Positions 6,055-12,092 are shown, counted from the first letter of the stretch. The stretch is DNA of 12,092 nt from CAYGZQ01 sp964354375 [NCBI: uncultured Planctomycetota bacterium] (GCA_964354375.1 CAYGZQ010000031.1:1-12092), one strand, 5' to 3'. Notes: generated by a model from the sequence alone, not told the origin. Program-made: numbers and translations.

Positions 6055-7101
6055 ATGGCAATGGAACATCTGGGACTTCTGTTCGCGGGACTCGCGGTCG
6101 GAGATTCGCTCGGAAGCACCTCCGAATTCACGTCGCGCGAGGAGGTGCTGAAACTCTACGAGAAGCATCGCGAGAAGGGCTGGCCGTTTCGTCATGTCGG
6201 AGAGGGTTATTTCAAATGGAGACCGGGTCAGCCGACGGACGACAGCGAGATGGCGGCGTGCATGGTCCGATCGTACCTTGAGCGAGGGTCGTTCGATCCG
6301 GAGGATGTCGCTGGACGTCTGATGGAATGGGTCAAGTCGGGCCCACGGGATGTCGGCACGACGACCACGCTGGGGATTGGCTGCCTGATGGAGGGTGCGC
6401 AGTGGTGTGAGGGCGGTCTGAAGGATTTCGCGCGAAGGCCGATGAATGCGTCCAACGGCTCCCTCATGAGAAACGGGATCGTGCCCGGCATGGCGGACGA
6501 TCTCGACGAGGCGCTCAAAATCAGCCTATTCCAGGGAATCATGACGCACTACGGGCCTCTGCCGGTACTCTGCTGCGGCGTGCAGACATATCTTGTCTGG
6601 GAATTCCTCGAGGGACGGAATCCGCTCGAGAAAAACTGGCTGAAGATGTTCCGCGGCGTGTGGACTGACTGGCTCGACGAGTCCGGCGGAGACAAGATCG
6701 TTTCAGCGTGGCGCAAGAACGTGGAGGTCCAGCTGCCCAAGGCTTGGACCGCTCTTTCCGACGCGGATTTCGACCCGCTGACATTCAGCCCGTTCGTGTA
6801 TTCGCCGATCGGAGGCGCCGGCTATGTGCTGACGGCGCTGCAGTATGCGGTGTGGGCGACTCACTGGGGCCTGAGGAGCGAGCCGTTCCCTGCCCCTCCG
6901 GACTATCCCGCCGAGGTTTTCGAGAAGGGCGGACCGTGGGTCCTGGCATGGCTCGCGATGACCGGCGGCGACACCGACACATACTGTGCCATCGCGGGTC
7001 CCATCATTGCCGCCGCGCTCGGATCGCTCCCCGGCGAGATGCTCGAAGGTCTCGAAATAATGCGGGAATTCGGTGACCTCATCGTCAACTCTTGCCGGTA
7101 G
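6055..7101 (+). CDS. ADP-ribosylglycohydrolase family protein (DraG/ARH type)
   Basis: 348 aa, single all-helical ARH domain (ADP_ribosyl_GH family). Seen in order: 'GLAVGDSLG' (12-20), the metal-site motif T61-D62-D63-S64 (PTDDSEM), the conserved 'NASNGSLMR' near 129-137, 'SPIGGAGYVLTAL' in the last third, and the second metal-site motif G304-G305-D306-T307-D308-T309. All the binuclear Mg/Mn ligands expected for the family are present, so it should be active in removing ADP-ribose from proteins, nucleic acids or small molecules. The exact substrate cannot be read from the sequence, and there is no DraT or other ADP-ribosyltransferase in the window. Start ATG 6055 has AAGGGGG about 8 nt upstream; ATG 6061 is a close alternative. 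The stop codon lies inside a large hairpin (7094-7140), so the C-terminus (VNSCR) may have been shaped by that repeat. Confidence 0.93.
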   Translation: MAMEHLGLLFAGLAVGDSLGSTSEFTSREEVLKLYEKHREKGWPFRHVGEGYFKWRPGQPTDDSEMAACMVRSYLERGSFDPEDVAGRLMEWVKSGPRDVGTTTTLGIGCLMEGAQWCEGGLKDFARRPMNASNGSLMRNGIVPGMADDLDEALKISLFQGIMTHYGPLPVLCCGVQTYLVWEFLEGRNPLEKNWLKMFRGVWTDWLDESGGDKIVSAWRKNVEVQLPKAWTALSDADFDPLTFSPFVYSPIGGAGYVLTALQYAVWATHWGLRSEPFPAPPDYPAEVFEKGGPWVLAWLAMTGGDTDTYCAIAGPIIAAALGSLPGEMLEGLEIMREFGDLIVNSCR

Positions 7102-7140
7102 CTGCTATCTTTCCGTCTTCGGAAAGTAGCTGCTACCGGC
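7094..7140. terminator. Large hairpin overlapping the end of the ADP-ribosylglycohydrolase gene
   Basis: GCCGGTAGC (7094-7102) pairs with GCTACCGGC (7132-7140). After one mismatch GCTA pairs with TAGC, and after one bulge CTTTCC (7109-7114) pairs with GGAAAG (7121-7126) around a 6-nt loop: about 19 pairs in total. The TAG at 7099-7101 inside the left arm is the gene's stop codon. No T-tract follows, so it may be a repeat unit, an RNA-stabilising hairpin or a factor-dependent terminator. Confidence 0.6.
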
Positions 7141-7186
7141 GCATTGAGACCTTCGCGAATCCTCCTTCGCTTACGCTGTCACGCAC

Positions 7187-7345
7187 GTAGCCCGGGATCC
7201 CATTTCGCTCAGGAGCTCGATAAAGCCGTGTGCTTCGACGAAATGGGATCCCGGGTCCCGTAACCATTGAAGAACCCGGCAACCTGTTTCCATCGGGGTT
7301 GCAGCGCAGTCGCGCGCTTGACGTAGAAACAGGTTGCCGGGCTAC
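7187..7345. repeat. Two-hairpin BIME-like repeat, copy D (complete, covarying)
   Basis: GTAG foot at 7187 and CTAC at 7342-7345. Hairpin 1 arms at 7191-7207 (CCCGGGATCCCATTTCG) and 7239-7255 are a perfect 17-bp match; hairpin 2 arms at 7275-7290 (CCCGGCAACCTGTTTC) and 7326-7341 are a perfect 16-bp match. Compared with copies A and C, one position in each stem differs on both arms in a way that keeps the pair (C-G to G-C in hairpin 1, G-C to C-G in hairpin 2). The linker differs (TCCCGTAACCATTGAAGAA). It lies between the ADP-ribosylglycohydrolase and methyltransferase genes. Confidence 0.88.
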
Positions 7346-7416
7346 TTTCTGTCGTCCCACGGTGGTAATATTTACGCGGACCGAGGTGCAACGCCAGGTC
7401 GACTGGAAGAGAGATC

Positions 7417-8061
7417 ATGGACCCGCTGGACAAGGTTGAGATAATCAAGAGATACACGGAGCGGTTGAAGCGGCTTGGAGTGGGCGTTGAGTCGCTCGGC
7501 AGCGGCAGCAACGAGCACCAGGCGATTCGCTACCGCGTGCTGTCGGAGATCGCGGACCTGGGCGGCCAGAGGGTGCTTGACGTGGGCTGCGGATTCGGCG
7601 GCTTCTTCGATTACTGCAGGCATTTCGGCCAGCCCATTATCTACACCGGCATCGACATTGTCCCCGCCCTTCTCGAGGAGGGCAGACGCAGGCATCCGGA
7701 AGCGACCTTCATCGAGATGGACCTCCTGGAAGCTTCGGACGACCTGGAGTTCGACTATGTCGTCTCAAGCCAGGGTTTCAACAATAACTACACCTACTCC
7801 GACAACTGGCAGGTGATGAAAGAGGCCCTGGCGAAGTGTTTCCGGATCGCCCAGAAGGGCGTCGCTTTCGACATGATGAGTTCCTATGTGGATTTCAAGG
7901 AAGACCATCTTTATTATTTCGAGCCTGCGAGGGTTTTCGAGTTCTGCAAGCGTCTGACGAAAAGGGTCACTCTCAGACACGACTACCCGCTCTTCGAGTT
8001 CTGCGTGTACCTTTTCCCTGACTTCAAAGGGTGGCGTGCGGAAGACAAAGCGGAGGGTTGA
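7417..8061 (+). CDS. Class I SAM-dependent methyltransferase, 214 aa
   Basis: Rossmann-type methyltransferase with motif I 'VLDVGCGFG' at 53-61 and the ribose-binding acid D80 in 'YTGIDIVPALLEEG' at the end of strand 2. 'FIEMDLLE' follows as the adenine-side motif, and 'FDYVVSSQGFNNNYTYSDNW' as strand 4 with the loop beyond. The N-terminal ~45 residues form a helical lid (KRYTERLKRLGVGVESLGSGSNEHQAIRY). Length is that of a minimal single-domain enzyme. Start ATG 7417 has GGAAGAG 6 nt upstream. The substrate cannot be told. It is on the same strand as a polysaccharide deacetylase 190 bp downstream, so a role in modifying a cell-surface sugar is possible, but the spacing and a hairpin between them argue against a tight operon. 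Confidence 0.9.
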   Translation: MDPLDKVEIIKRYTERLKRLGVGVESLGSGSNEHQAIRYRVLSEIADLGGQRVLDVGCGFGGFFDYCRHFGQPIIYTGIDIVPALLEEGRRRHPEATFIEMDLLEASDDLEFDYVVSSQGFNNNYTYSDNWQVMKEALAKCFRIAQKGVAFDMMSSYVDFKEDHLYYFEPARVFEFCKRLTKRVTLRHDYPLFEFCVYLFPDFKGWRAEDKAEG

Positions 8062-8092
8062 GTAGCTTCGACACAAAGGAATGGCTTTCTTG

Positions 8093-8123
8093 AGCTGCGC
8101 TGGAGGCCTCATGCAGCGCAGTT
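8093..8123. terminator. Candidate hairpin after the methyltransferase gene
   Basis: AGCTGCGCTG (8093-8102) pairs with CAGCGCAGTT (8114-8123), ten pairs including one G-T, with an 11-nt loop, 31 bp after the stop. There is no T-tract. A second, weaker dyad AGCGAGC/GCTCGCT (8148-8154, 8168-8174) follows in the deacetylase leader. Confidence 0.35.
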
Positions 8124-8251
8124 GAACATGCTTATGGGATCGGCGGAAGCGAGCATGCGCGACGGTGGCTCGCTCGACGACCTTGAACGGTTGTCCGATA
8201 CATATCGAGTAGACCCGGAGCTGCACTCCGGCGGATGGGAGTTGATGCGAC

Positions 8252-9433
8252 ATGGCACAGGTGCCGAAAAACCCGTTCTCGCCCAAAGACCTGCCTGTGG
8301 TTGTGACGGTGGATGTTTGCGACGGCTCTTTCGATCAGGAGGAGCGCAAGGGACGATTCAGGGACCTGATGGACCTTCTTCCGGGCATCCGAGATCTTCT
8401 GGGGGAAGTGGTGGTGTCGTGGTGGGGCGAGAGGCTTCCGGTGACATGGTTTGTGCGGGCCGACACGCAGGTGAAGGAAGTCACCGGCAACGCGTTGGGC
8501 CTGTACCACGGATGGAAGGACTTCTGGCACGGGATACGCTCATCCGGGGGGGAGGTCGCGTGGCACCCGCACCTGTACAAACGTCACGGCCAGAGATGGA
8601 CCCCGATCCGCGATCCGCAGAAGCTCAAGGAGGAGGCGGAGAAGATCTGGCACGAAACATCGGGTGAGGAATGGAAGCCCTTCACCTGCAGGATGGGTGA
8701 GAGCGTCGGATCGAACGAGCTCATGGCATTGCTTGACAGCATCGGGTTGCTCGCAGATTCATCCGCTGTCCCGGGACGGGTTCGTGACGACGGACAAAGG
8801 TGGTTCAACTGGGAGAACACGCCGCGCACGCCATACCACCCCGTGAAAGGCGATTATCGCCGCCCGTCCGCCGCGCTGGGATCGGGCGACCGTGCGAAAG
8901 AAGAGGAGTCGCTGTCCATACTGGAGATTCCGTTCACCATGGCGGAGATTCGCGCCCCCTACGATTCCGGGAAGGTCAGGAGGTACATCGATCTTTCTTA
9001 CGATCCTGGATCGCTGAAAAAGGGAATGGCGAGCCTCTACAAGACCGCCGAATATCTCGTGCTCGTGGTCCATCCGCTTCAGGCCGCGGGCAGGGAGGTC
9101 CCGCCGGGCGGGCTTGTGGTGGGTGGATGGGCCACTGTGCGACAGAACCTCAAGGCGATCCTCGAGGACATCGAGTCCGCCAACCGGAACGTGCACTTCA
9201 TCACGATGGAACGGTTCGCGAGGCGCTGGGTGGGCAAGCCCGAGGAGACTCCCGGCGACAAGCCGCCCGAGTCCGCTGCTCCTGTAGAGCGAGAGGAAAG
9301 GGATGTGAAGAAAGCAAAGGGTACTCAGCGGACACTCGTCGAGAAGGACAAATCGGTGCGAATGACCTCTCCAAGCGCGGTCAAGCCCTCGAAGCGCCCC
9401 TCCCGACGAGATCCTCGAAAGCGGAAGGGATGA
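8252..9433 (+). CDS. NodB-like polysaccharide deacetylase family protein with basic C-terminal tail
   Basis: 393 aa. The first ~325 residues follow the (beta/alpha) barrel of the glycoside hydrolase/deacetylase superfamily. Motif 1 is 'VTVDVCDG' (D21, D24), motif 2 is 'GGEVAWHPHLY' with H105 and H107 as zinc ligands, and 'LPVTWFVRAD' (63-71) is the strand that normally lies between them. Then come 'FTCRMGESVGSNELMALLDSIG' and a late 'LVLVVHPLQ' (the His-containing last motif). No signal peptide, so it probably acts on a cytoplasmic precursor, as deacetylases in lipopolysaccharide or capsule clusters do. Residues ~328-393 are a Lys/Arg/Pro/Glu-rich, low-complexity tail that looks disordered and is not part of the family. 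Its last 17 codons overlap the 3' end of the convergent AbiEi-family gene. Start ATG 8252 has GGGAG about 10 nt upstream. Confidence 0.8.
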   Translation: MAQVPKNPFSPKDLPVVVTVDVCDGSFDQEERKGRFRDLMDLLPGIRDLLGEVVVSWWGERLPVTWFVRADTQVKEVTGNALGLYHGWKDFWHGIRSSGGEVAWHPHLYKRHGQRWTPIRDPQKLKEEAEKIWHETSGEEWKPFTCRMGESVGSNELMALLDSIGLLADSSAVPGRVRDDGQRWFNWENTPRTPYHPVKGDYRRPSAALGSGDRAKEEESLSILEIPFTMAEIRAPYDSGKVRRYIDLSYDPGSLKKGMASLYKTAEYLVLVVHPLQAAGREVPPGGLVVGGWATVRQNLKAILEDIESANRNVHFITMERFARRWVGKPEETPGDKPPESAAPVEREERDVKKAKGTQRTLVEKDKSVRMTSPSAVKPSKRPSRRDPRKRKG

Positions 9434-10166
9434 TCAGGTTCCAGCCCTTGACAAGCTTGCCGGTCCCCTTCGGAATGCCGCGGTCCAGGTAGTACACGGG
9501 TCCTTTCTGGGCCCTTTTCTTCAGCTCCTTGATGATCTCTTCATCGGCTTCCCAATTCTCCCTGAAAAATTCCAGAGCGAACCCGCATCGCACCATCGTG
9601 CTCTTCTTGCCGATCGTGTCGAGGTACTCCATCAGCAGAACGTAGTTCGAGATGCCGAAGTTCCCCAGATTCCTGAACGCCCCGACAACTCCGCCCGAGA
9701 GGTCCAGCCGCGAAAGGCAGTCGATGAACGTCCTCTCGCGATTGCTCACTCTCACGCTGATCCCCTTGTAGTCGAGGTCGCGAAAGCCGAAGAAGTGCCT
9801 GGTCTCGACCGGGTAGTACCTGTACGCTCCGAAGGAGAACTTCCTGAATCGTCTGGGGACGGTGATCGCGATCCTGGGCGGCGGCGTCGGAAGGATTCCG
9901 TAGAGGGTGAGAGCCGTTGCGTGGGAGTAGTAATACTCTCCAGAGATTTTGCTCCCGATAACGAGCACGTCCGGCTGCCATTCGGTCCCGCGATGCTCGA
10001 AGGGAATGAGATAGTAAAGGCCGCTCTTCACGCGATTGGCGTAGCCGTGCTTGATCAGGTACGCCACGGCATTGCGAGCCTGCTGCTCGTCCGGGAATAG
10101 CGGCTTGACTTCCTCAAGCGTCACCACGCGCTGGGAGTAGAATTGCCTGTAGATTCGCGGAACCAT
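9381..10166 (-). CDS. AbiEi-family transcriptional regulator/antitoxin-like protein, solitary
   Basis: 261 aa from ATG 10166. N-terminal winged-helix: 'QRVVTLEEVKPLFPDEQQARNAVAYLIKHGYANRVKSGLYYLIP' has the helix-helix-wing order and 'G-Y..RVKSGLYYL' ending of AbiEi_4-type domains. It is followed by the 'YYSHATALTLYGI' segment and the 'ITVPRRFRKFSFGAYRYYPV' strand pair typical of AbiEi, then 'RERTFIDCLSRLDLSGGVVGAFR'. In type IV toxin-antitoxin pairs AbiEi represses the operon and opposes the AbiEii nucleotidyltransferase toxin. No nucleotidyltransferase gene follows; the gene instead ends inside the convergent deacetylase gene (53-bp overlap), so it is orphaned or a stand-alone regulator. The start is uncertain: ATG 10166 fits the domain but has no Shine-Dalgarno (it is preceded by a T-rich leader), and TTG 10235 would add 23 residues. 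Confidence 0.82.
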   Translation of the reverse strand: MVPRIYRQFYSQRVVTLEEVKPLFPDEQQARNAVAYLIKHGYANRVKSGLYYLIPFEHRGTEWQPDVLVIGSKISGEYYYSHATALTLYGILPTPPPRIAITVPRRFRKFSFGAYRYYPVETRHFFGFRDLDYKGISVRVSNRERTFIDCLSRLDLSGGVVGAFRNLGNFGISNYVLLMEYLDTIGKKSTMVRCGFALEFFRENWEADEEIIKELKKRAQKGPVYYLDRGIPKGTGKLVKGWNLIIPSAFEDLVGRGASRA

Positions 10167-10209
10167 AAAGAAAAAATCCGAAAAAATCCCGGAAAATCGA
10201 GCTGGTTCT

Positions 10210-10259
10210 GCAGTACTGCTTGCAGCGATGTGCAAGGGGTATCATTCTATCATAACCCC
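10210..10259. promoter_or_regulatory. Candidate promoter/operator region of the AbiEi-family gene
   Basis: On the minus strand a -10-like TATGAT (10254-10249) lies inside a dyad GGGGT (10236-10240) / ACCCC (10255-10259). Closer to the gene is the perfect 10-nt palindrome GCAGTACTGC (10210-10219). Both are possible autoregulatory sites, since AbiEi antitoxins are known to bind inverted repeats in their own promoters. No good -35 is seen. Confidence 0.35.
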
Positions 10260-10292
10260 GGAGAAGATGAGTCCAGTAGCGCTTCAAACGGT

Positions 10293-10313
10293 CGGGAATA
10301 GCGGCTTGATTTC
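10293..10313 (-). pseudogene. 21-nt vestige resembling the AbiEi-family gene
   Basis: Positions 10293-10313 match 10092-10112 inside the AbiEi-family gene at 20 of 21 bases, in the same orientation, 201 bp apart. Read on the minus strand it encodes 'EIKPLFP' (EVKPLFP in the gene) and then meets a stop. It could be the remains of a second, lost AbiEi-like gene or a partial duplication upstream of dnaA. Confidence 0.4.
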
Positions 10314-10376
10314 GTCGCGAGGAGGTGATAGACTCTGATTCCCTTTCCCGGGTAGGAAATTAAGGGCAATATAGTT

Positions 10377-10385
10377 TGATATGAT
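10377..10385 (+). promoter_or_regulatory. Candidate extended -10 promoter for dnaA
   Basis: TGATATGAT is a TG-n-TATGAT extended -10 element with five of six consensus bases. No convincing -35 is seen. Transcription would start near 10392, giving an ~80-nt leader before ATG 10473. No DnaA box (TTATNCACA) is seen on either strand in 10236-10472. Confidence 0.4.
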
Positions 10386-10472
10386 ACGCTATGCCGGTTC
10401 GACGGCGACGCGCAGGAATGGCCGAGGGGAGCACTGCGCGACGTTTTACCGTCAGCTGTGAGGGGCACGAAT

Positions 10473-11909
10473 ATGGTAGACGAGGGCACGGGAGCGCTGT
10501 GGCGGGATGTTCTCGCCGACGTTCGGGACAAGGTCACCGAACCTGTTTACAAAACGGCGCTGGAGAAAGCCAGGGTTGATGTGGAAGAAGGAGGACGGGT
10601 CGTCCTGAGATTCCCCGAGCCTTTCATGTTGCGCATGATAACCCGCGAGGGATCCCGGTGTATCGAGGAAGCGTTCTCCCGGAAGCTCGGCGAGCCCTGC
10701 CAGCTTATGCTTCTCGCGGACACGGATTCCAGGAAGGGCGCCAAGGAAGGTTCGCTTACGCCGACCGCCATAATCGATCGGATCGACACTGCGAGGGAGA
10801 CGCTCGGCAAGCCCCGGGCCGACGAAACCCGGCCTGCTCCTGAGGCACGTCGACCTGAGTCGGGCCGCCTCAATCCCAGGTACACCTTCGAGCATTTCGT
10901 CGTCGGCAACCACAATCAGCTTGCGCACGCGGCTGCGCAGGCGGTGGCGAGAGAACCCGGCGTGGTCTATAACCCGCTGTTCGTGTACGCGTTCACCGGT
11001 CTGGGCAAGACCCATCTCATCCAGGCGATCGGTCATGAAGTGCTCCGCCTGCGTCCCGAAGCCAGGGTGCACTACGTGACGTCCGAGGAATTCACCAACG
11101 AGCTCATAGAGGGCATCCAGCATCGCGATCGTATGAGCGGTTTCAACCGGAAGTACCGCAACGTGGACGTGCTTCTCGTCGACGACATCCATTTCCTCAT
11201 CGGAAAGACCCAGACCCAGGAAGCGTTCTTCCATACATTCAACACGCTTCACGAGCTCGGTCGCCAGATCGTGATCAGCTCCGACCGTCCGCCCGCCGAG
11301 TTGGAGACCCTCGAGGACCGTCTCATCAGCAGGTTCGAGTGGGGCCTGACTGTCGACATCTCGAAGCCGGACTATGAAACCAGACTGGCGATCCTTCACA
11401 AGAAAAATCAGACGCGAGCGTTCGGTCTCTCCCCTGACATCCTTGCGCGGATTGCCAGCCAGGTCGATTCGAATGTCCGCGAGCTGGAAGGCGCGTTGAC
11501 CAAAGTCAGCGCTTACCAGCGCCTCAACCGCATGCCGATGTCCATGGCGGAGATAGACGAGATTCTGTCGCACATGCGCAGGAACCTGAGCAGCGGCACC
11601 AACCCGAGACCCCAGCAGATCATCGAGGAGGTCGCGGCATTCTTCAAGGTGTCGGAGGACGACCTGTGCAGCGACCGTCGGACCGCGCGGATCACTGTGC
11701 CGAGGCAGCTCGGCATGTATTTCTGCCGCGAGCTTACGCATCTCTCGCTGAAGGACATCGGACAGGCCTTCGGGGGGAAGGATCATACGACGGTCATCTA
11801 CGCTCTGAACCGCGTCGAGGAAAGGCTTGGCGTCGATGAGTCGTTCGCGCAGGACGTGATGCTTATCCGGGCGAAGCTGAGAGAGCGATTCCGTCCCGCG
11901 CAGGCTTAG
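10473..11909 (+). CDS. dnaA: Chromosomal replication initiator protein DnaA
   Basis: 478 aa, full four-domain length. Start ATG 10473 has GAGGGG 7 nt upstream; GTG 10458 would add five residues. Domain I (1-85, 'LWRDVLADVRDKVTEPVYKTAL'), a Pro/Arg-rich linker (90-130), then the AAA+ domain from 'LNPRYTFEHFVVGNHNQLAHAAA'. Walker B 'LLVDDIHFL' (D237, D238), sensor 1 'VISSDRPP', arginine finger in 'LISRFEWGL', and sensor 2 'SNVRELEGAL' are all present. Domain IV has 'RRTARITVPRQLGMYFCRELT' and the DNA-binding signature 'GGKDHTTV' (434-441). The Walker A is odd: residues 173-180 read AFTGLGKT where DnaA proteins normally have GGVGLGKT or GGTGLGKT. K179 and T180 are kept. The gene is not followed by dnaN but by its own strong terminator and a convergent gene end. 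It binds oriC and loads the replicative helicase. Confidence 0.96.
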   Translation: MVDEGTGALWRDVLADVRDKVTEPVYKTALEKARVDVEEGGRVVLRFPEPFMLRMITREGSRCIEEAFSRKLGEPCQLMLLADTDSRKGAKEGSLTPTAIIDRIDTARETLGKPRADETRPAPEARRPESGRLNPRYTFEHFVVGNHNQLAHAAAQAVAREPGVVYNPLFVYAFTGLGKTHLIQAIGHEVLRLRPEARVHYVTSEEFTNELIEGIQHRDRMSGFNRKYRNVDVLLVDDIHFLIGKTQTQEAFFHTFNTLHELGRQIVISSDRPPAELETLEDRLISRFEWGLTVDISKPDYETRLAILHKKNQTRAFGLSPDILARIASQVDSNVRELEGALTKVSAYQRLNRMPMSMAEIDEILSHMRRNLSSGTNPRPQQIIEEVAAFFKVSEDDLCSDRRTARITVPRQLGMYFCRELTHLSLKDIGQAFGGKDHTTVIYALNRVEERLGVDESFAQDVMLIRAKLRERFRPAQA

Positions 11910-11976
11910 AGGAAACGAACAGATACACCGTACAATCGAGCGACGGTCCGCTGAGAATCTCACGGACGTCGCAAGG

Positions 11977-12008
11977 AGCCGCCGGCAGAGTCCGGCGGCT
12001 TTTGTTTT
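11977..12008 (+). terminator. Rho-independent terminator of dnaA
   Basis: AGCCGCCGG (11977-11985), loop CAGAGT, CCGGCGGCT (11992-12000), then TTTTGTTTT. It is a nine-pair G/C-rich stem with a T-tract, 68 bp after the stop codon, and makes dnaA look monocistronic. Confidence 0.92.
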
Positions 12009-12018
12009 CGTGGGGAAC

Positions 12019-12092
12019 TCAGAAGCTGATGGTAAGCGTGGACCCGTGGCGCCCATACGTATGCCCCGAGTCCTTGAGGGGCGGACGGATGG
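12019..12092 (-). CDS. Partial gene end, possibly an outer-membrane beta-barrel protein
   Basis: On the minus strand the window edge enters a frame reading ...SGHTYGRHGSTLTISF and stopping at TGA 12021-12019, just before the dnaA terminator. A terminal aromatic residue preceded by alternating polar and hydrophobic residues is the usual C-terminus of outer-membrane beta-barrels recognised by BamA. Only about 23 codons are visible, so the call rests on that ending and on the convergent layout; it may be chance. Confidence 0.4.
   Translation of the reverse strand, partial: IRPPLKDSGHTYGRHGSTLTISF

Noticed and set aside
5761-6195. Minus-strand open frame through repeat copy C (and similar ones through A and D)
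   Set aside because: The translations are just the repeat read as protein (for example 'RWKQVPGFGK'); repeats, not genes.
1956-7345. CRISPR array made of the repeated hairpins
   Set aside because: Copies are far apart, of 150 bp, with genes between them; there are no regular spacers and no cas genes.
8122-8667. Plus-strand frame starting before the deacetylase gene, in frame with the methyltransferase
   Set aside because: The part before 8250 looks faintly protein-like (DDLERLSDTYRVDPELHSGG), but no family is recognised and most of the frame overlaps the deacetylase gene.
10452-12056. Long minus-strand open frame (534 codons) opposite dnaA
   Set aside because: It lies almost wholly antisense to a certain dnaA gene; its composition is that of the reverse complement and no domain is recognisable. 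It runs through the terminator.

Overview
The window is a GC-rich stretch of bacterial chromosome carrying two housekeeping loci (tmRNA and dnaA) among mostly accessory genes. The source looks like an uncultivated, Gram-negative-type lineage. The clues are a large LVIVD-repeat beta-propeller protein of the secreted type, a possible outer-membrane-protein C-terminus at the right edge, and a dnaA that is not next to dnaN. I cannot name the phylum from sequence alone. There are no rRNA genes, canonical tRNA genes, CRISPR arrays or complete transposases.

Layout, left to right. Positions 1-1935 (+) hold the 3' part of an LVIVD beta-propeller gene. Positions 1936-2333 are a repeat graveyard: one complete two-hairpin repeat (A), the promoter, start and first 17 codons of a destroyed AAA/DUF4143-type ATPase gene, and a half-copy (B) of the same repeat. 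Positions 2334-5057 (-) are three consecutive small-nuclease-like genes, transcribed in the order GIY-YIG protein, 628-aa DUF4209 protein with a HEPN-type R-x4-H motif, and 155-aa PD-(D/E)XK-like protein. Nested palindromes (5128-5279) abut the 3' end of tmRNA (5279-5633, -). After a G/C-rich palindrome and repeat copy C come an ADP-ribosylglycohydrolase (6055-7101, +), repeat copy D, a class I SAM methyltransferase (7417-8061, +) and a NodB-like polysaccharide deacetylase (8252-9433, +). The deacetylase overlaps convergently with a solitary AbiEi-family regulator (9381-10166, -). dnaA (10473-11909, +) has its own strong terminator, and beyond it a gene fragment on the minus strand ends at 12019.

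The two most interesting items are these. (1) An interspersed two-hairpin repeat (complete copies A, C and D, half-copy B) has outward-facing GTAG feet, like the REP/BIME sequences mobilised by RAYT (TnpA-REP) enzymes. Base changes between copies are compensatory in both stems, so the hairpin itself is under selection. (2) The GIY-YIG / HEPN-DUF4209 / PD-(D/E)XK block, next to the wreck of an AAA ATPase gene and close to the tmRNA 3' end, could be an undescribed nucleic-acid-targeting cassette. Its function is inference. The dnaA gene also has an atypical Walker A (AFTGLGKT instead of GGxGLGKT).
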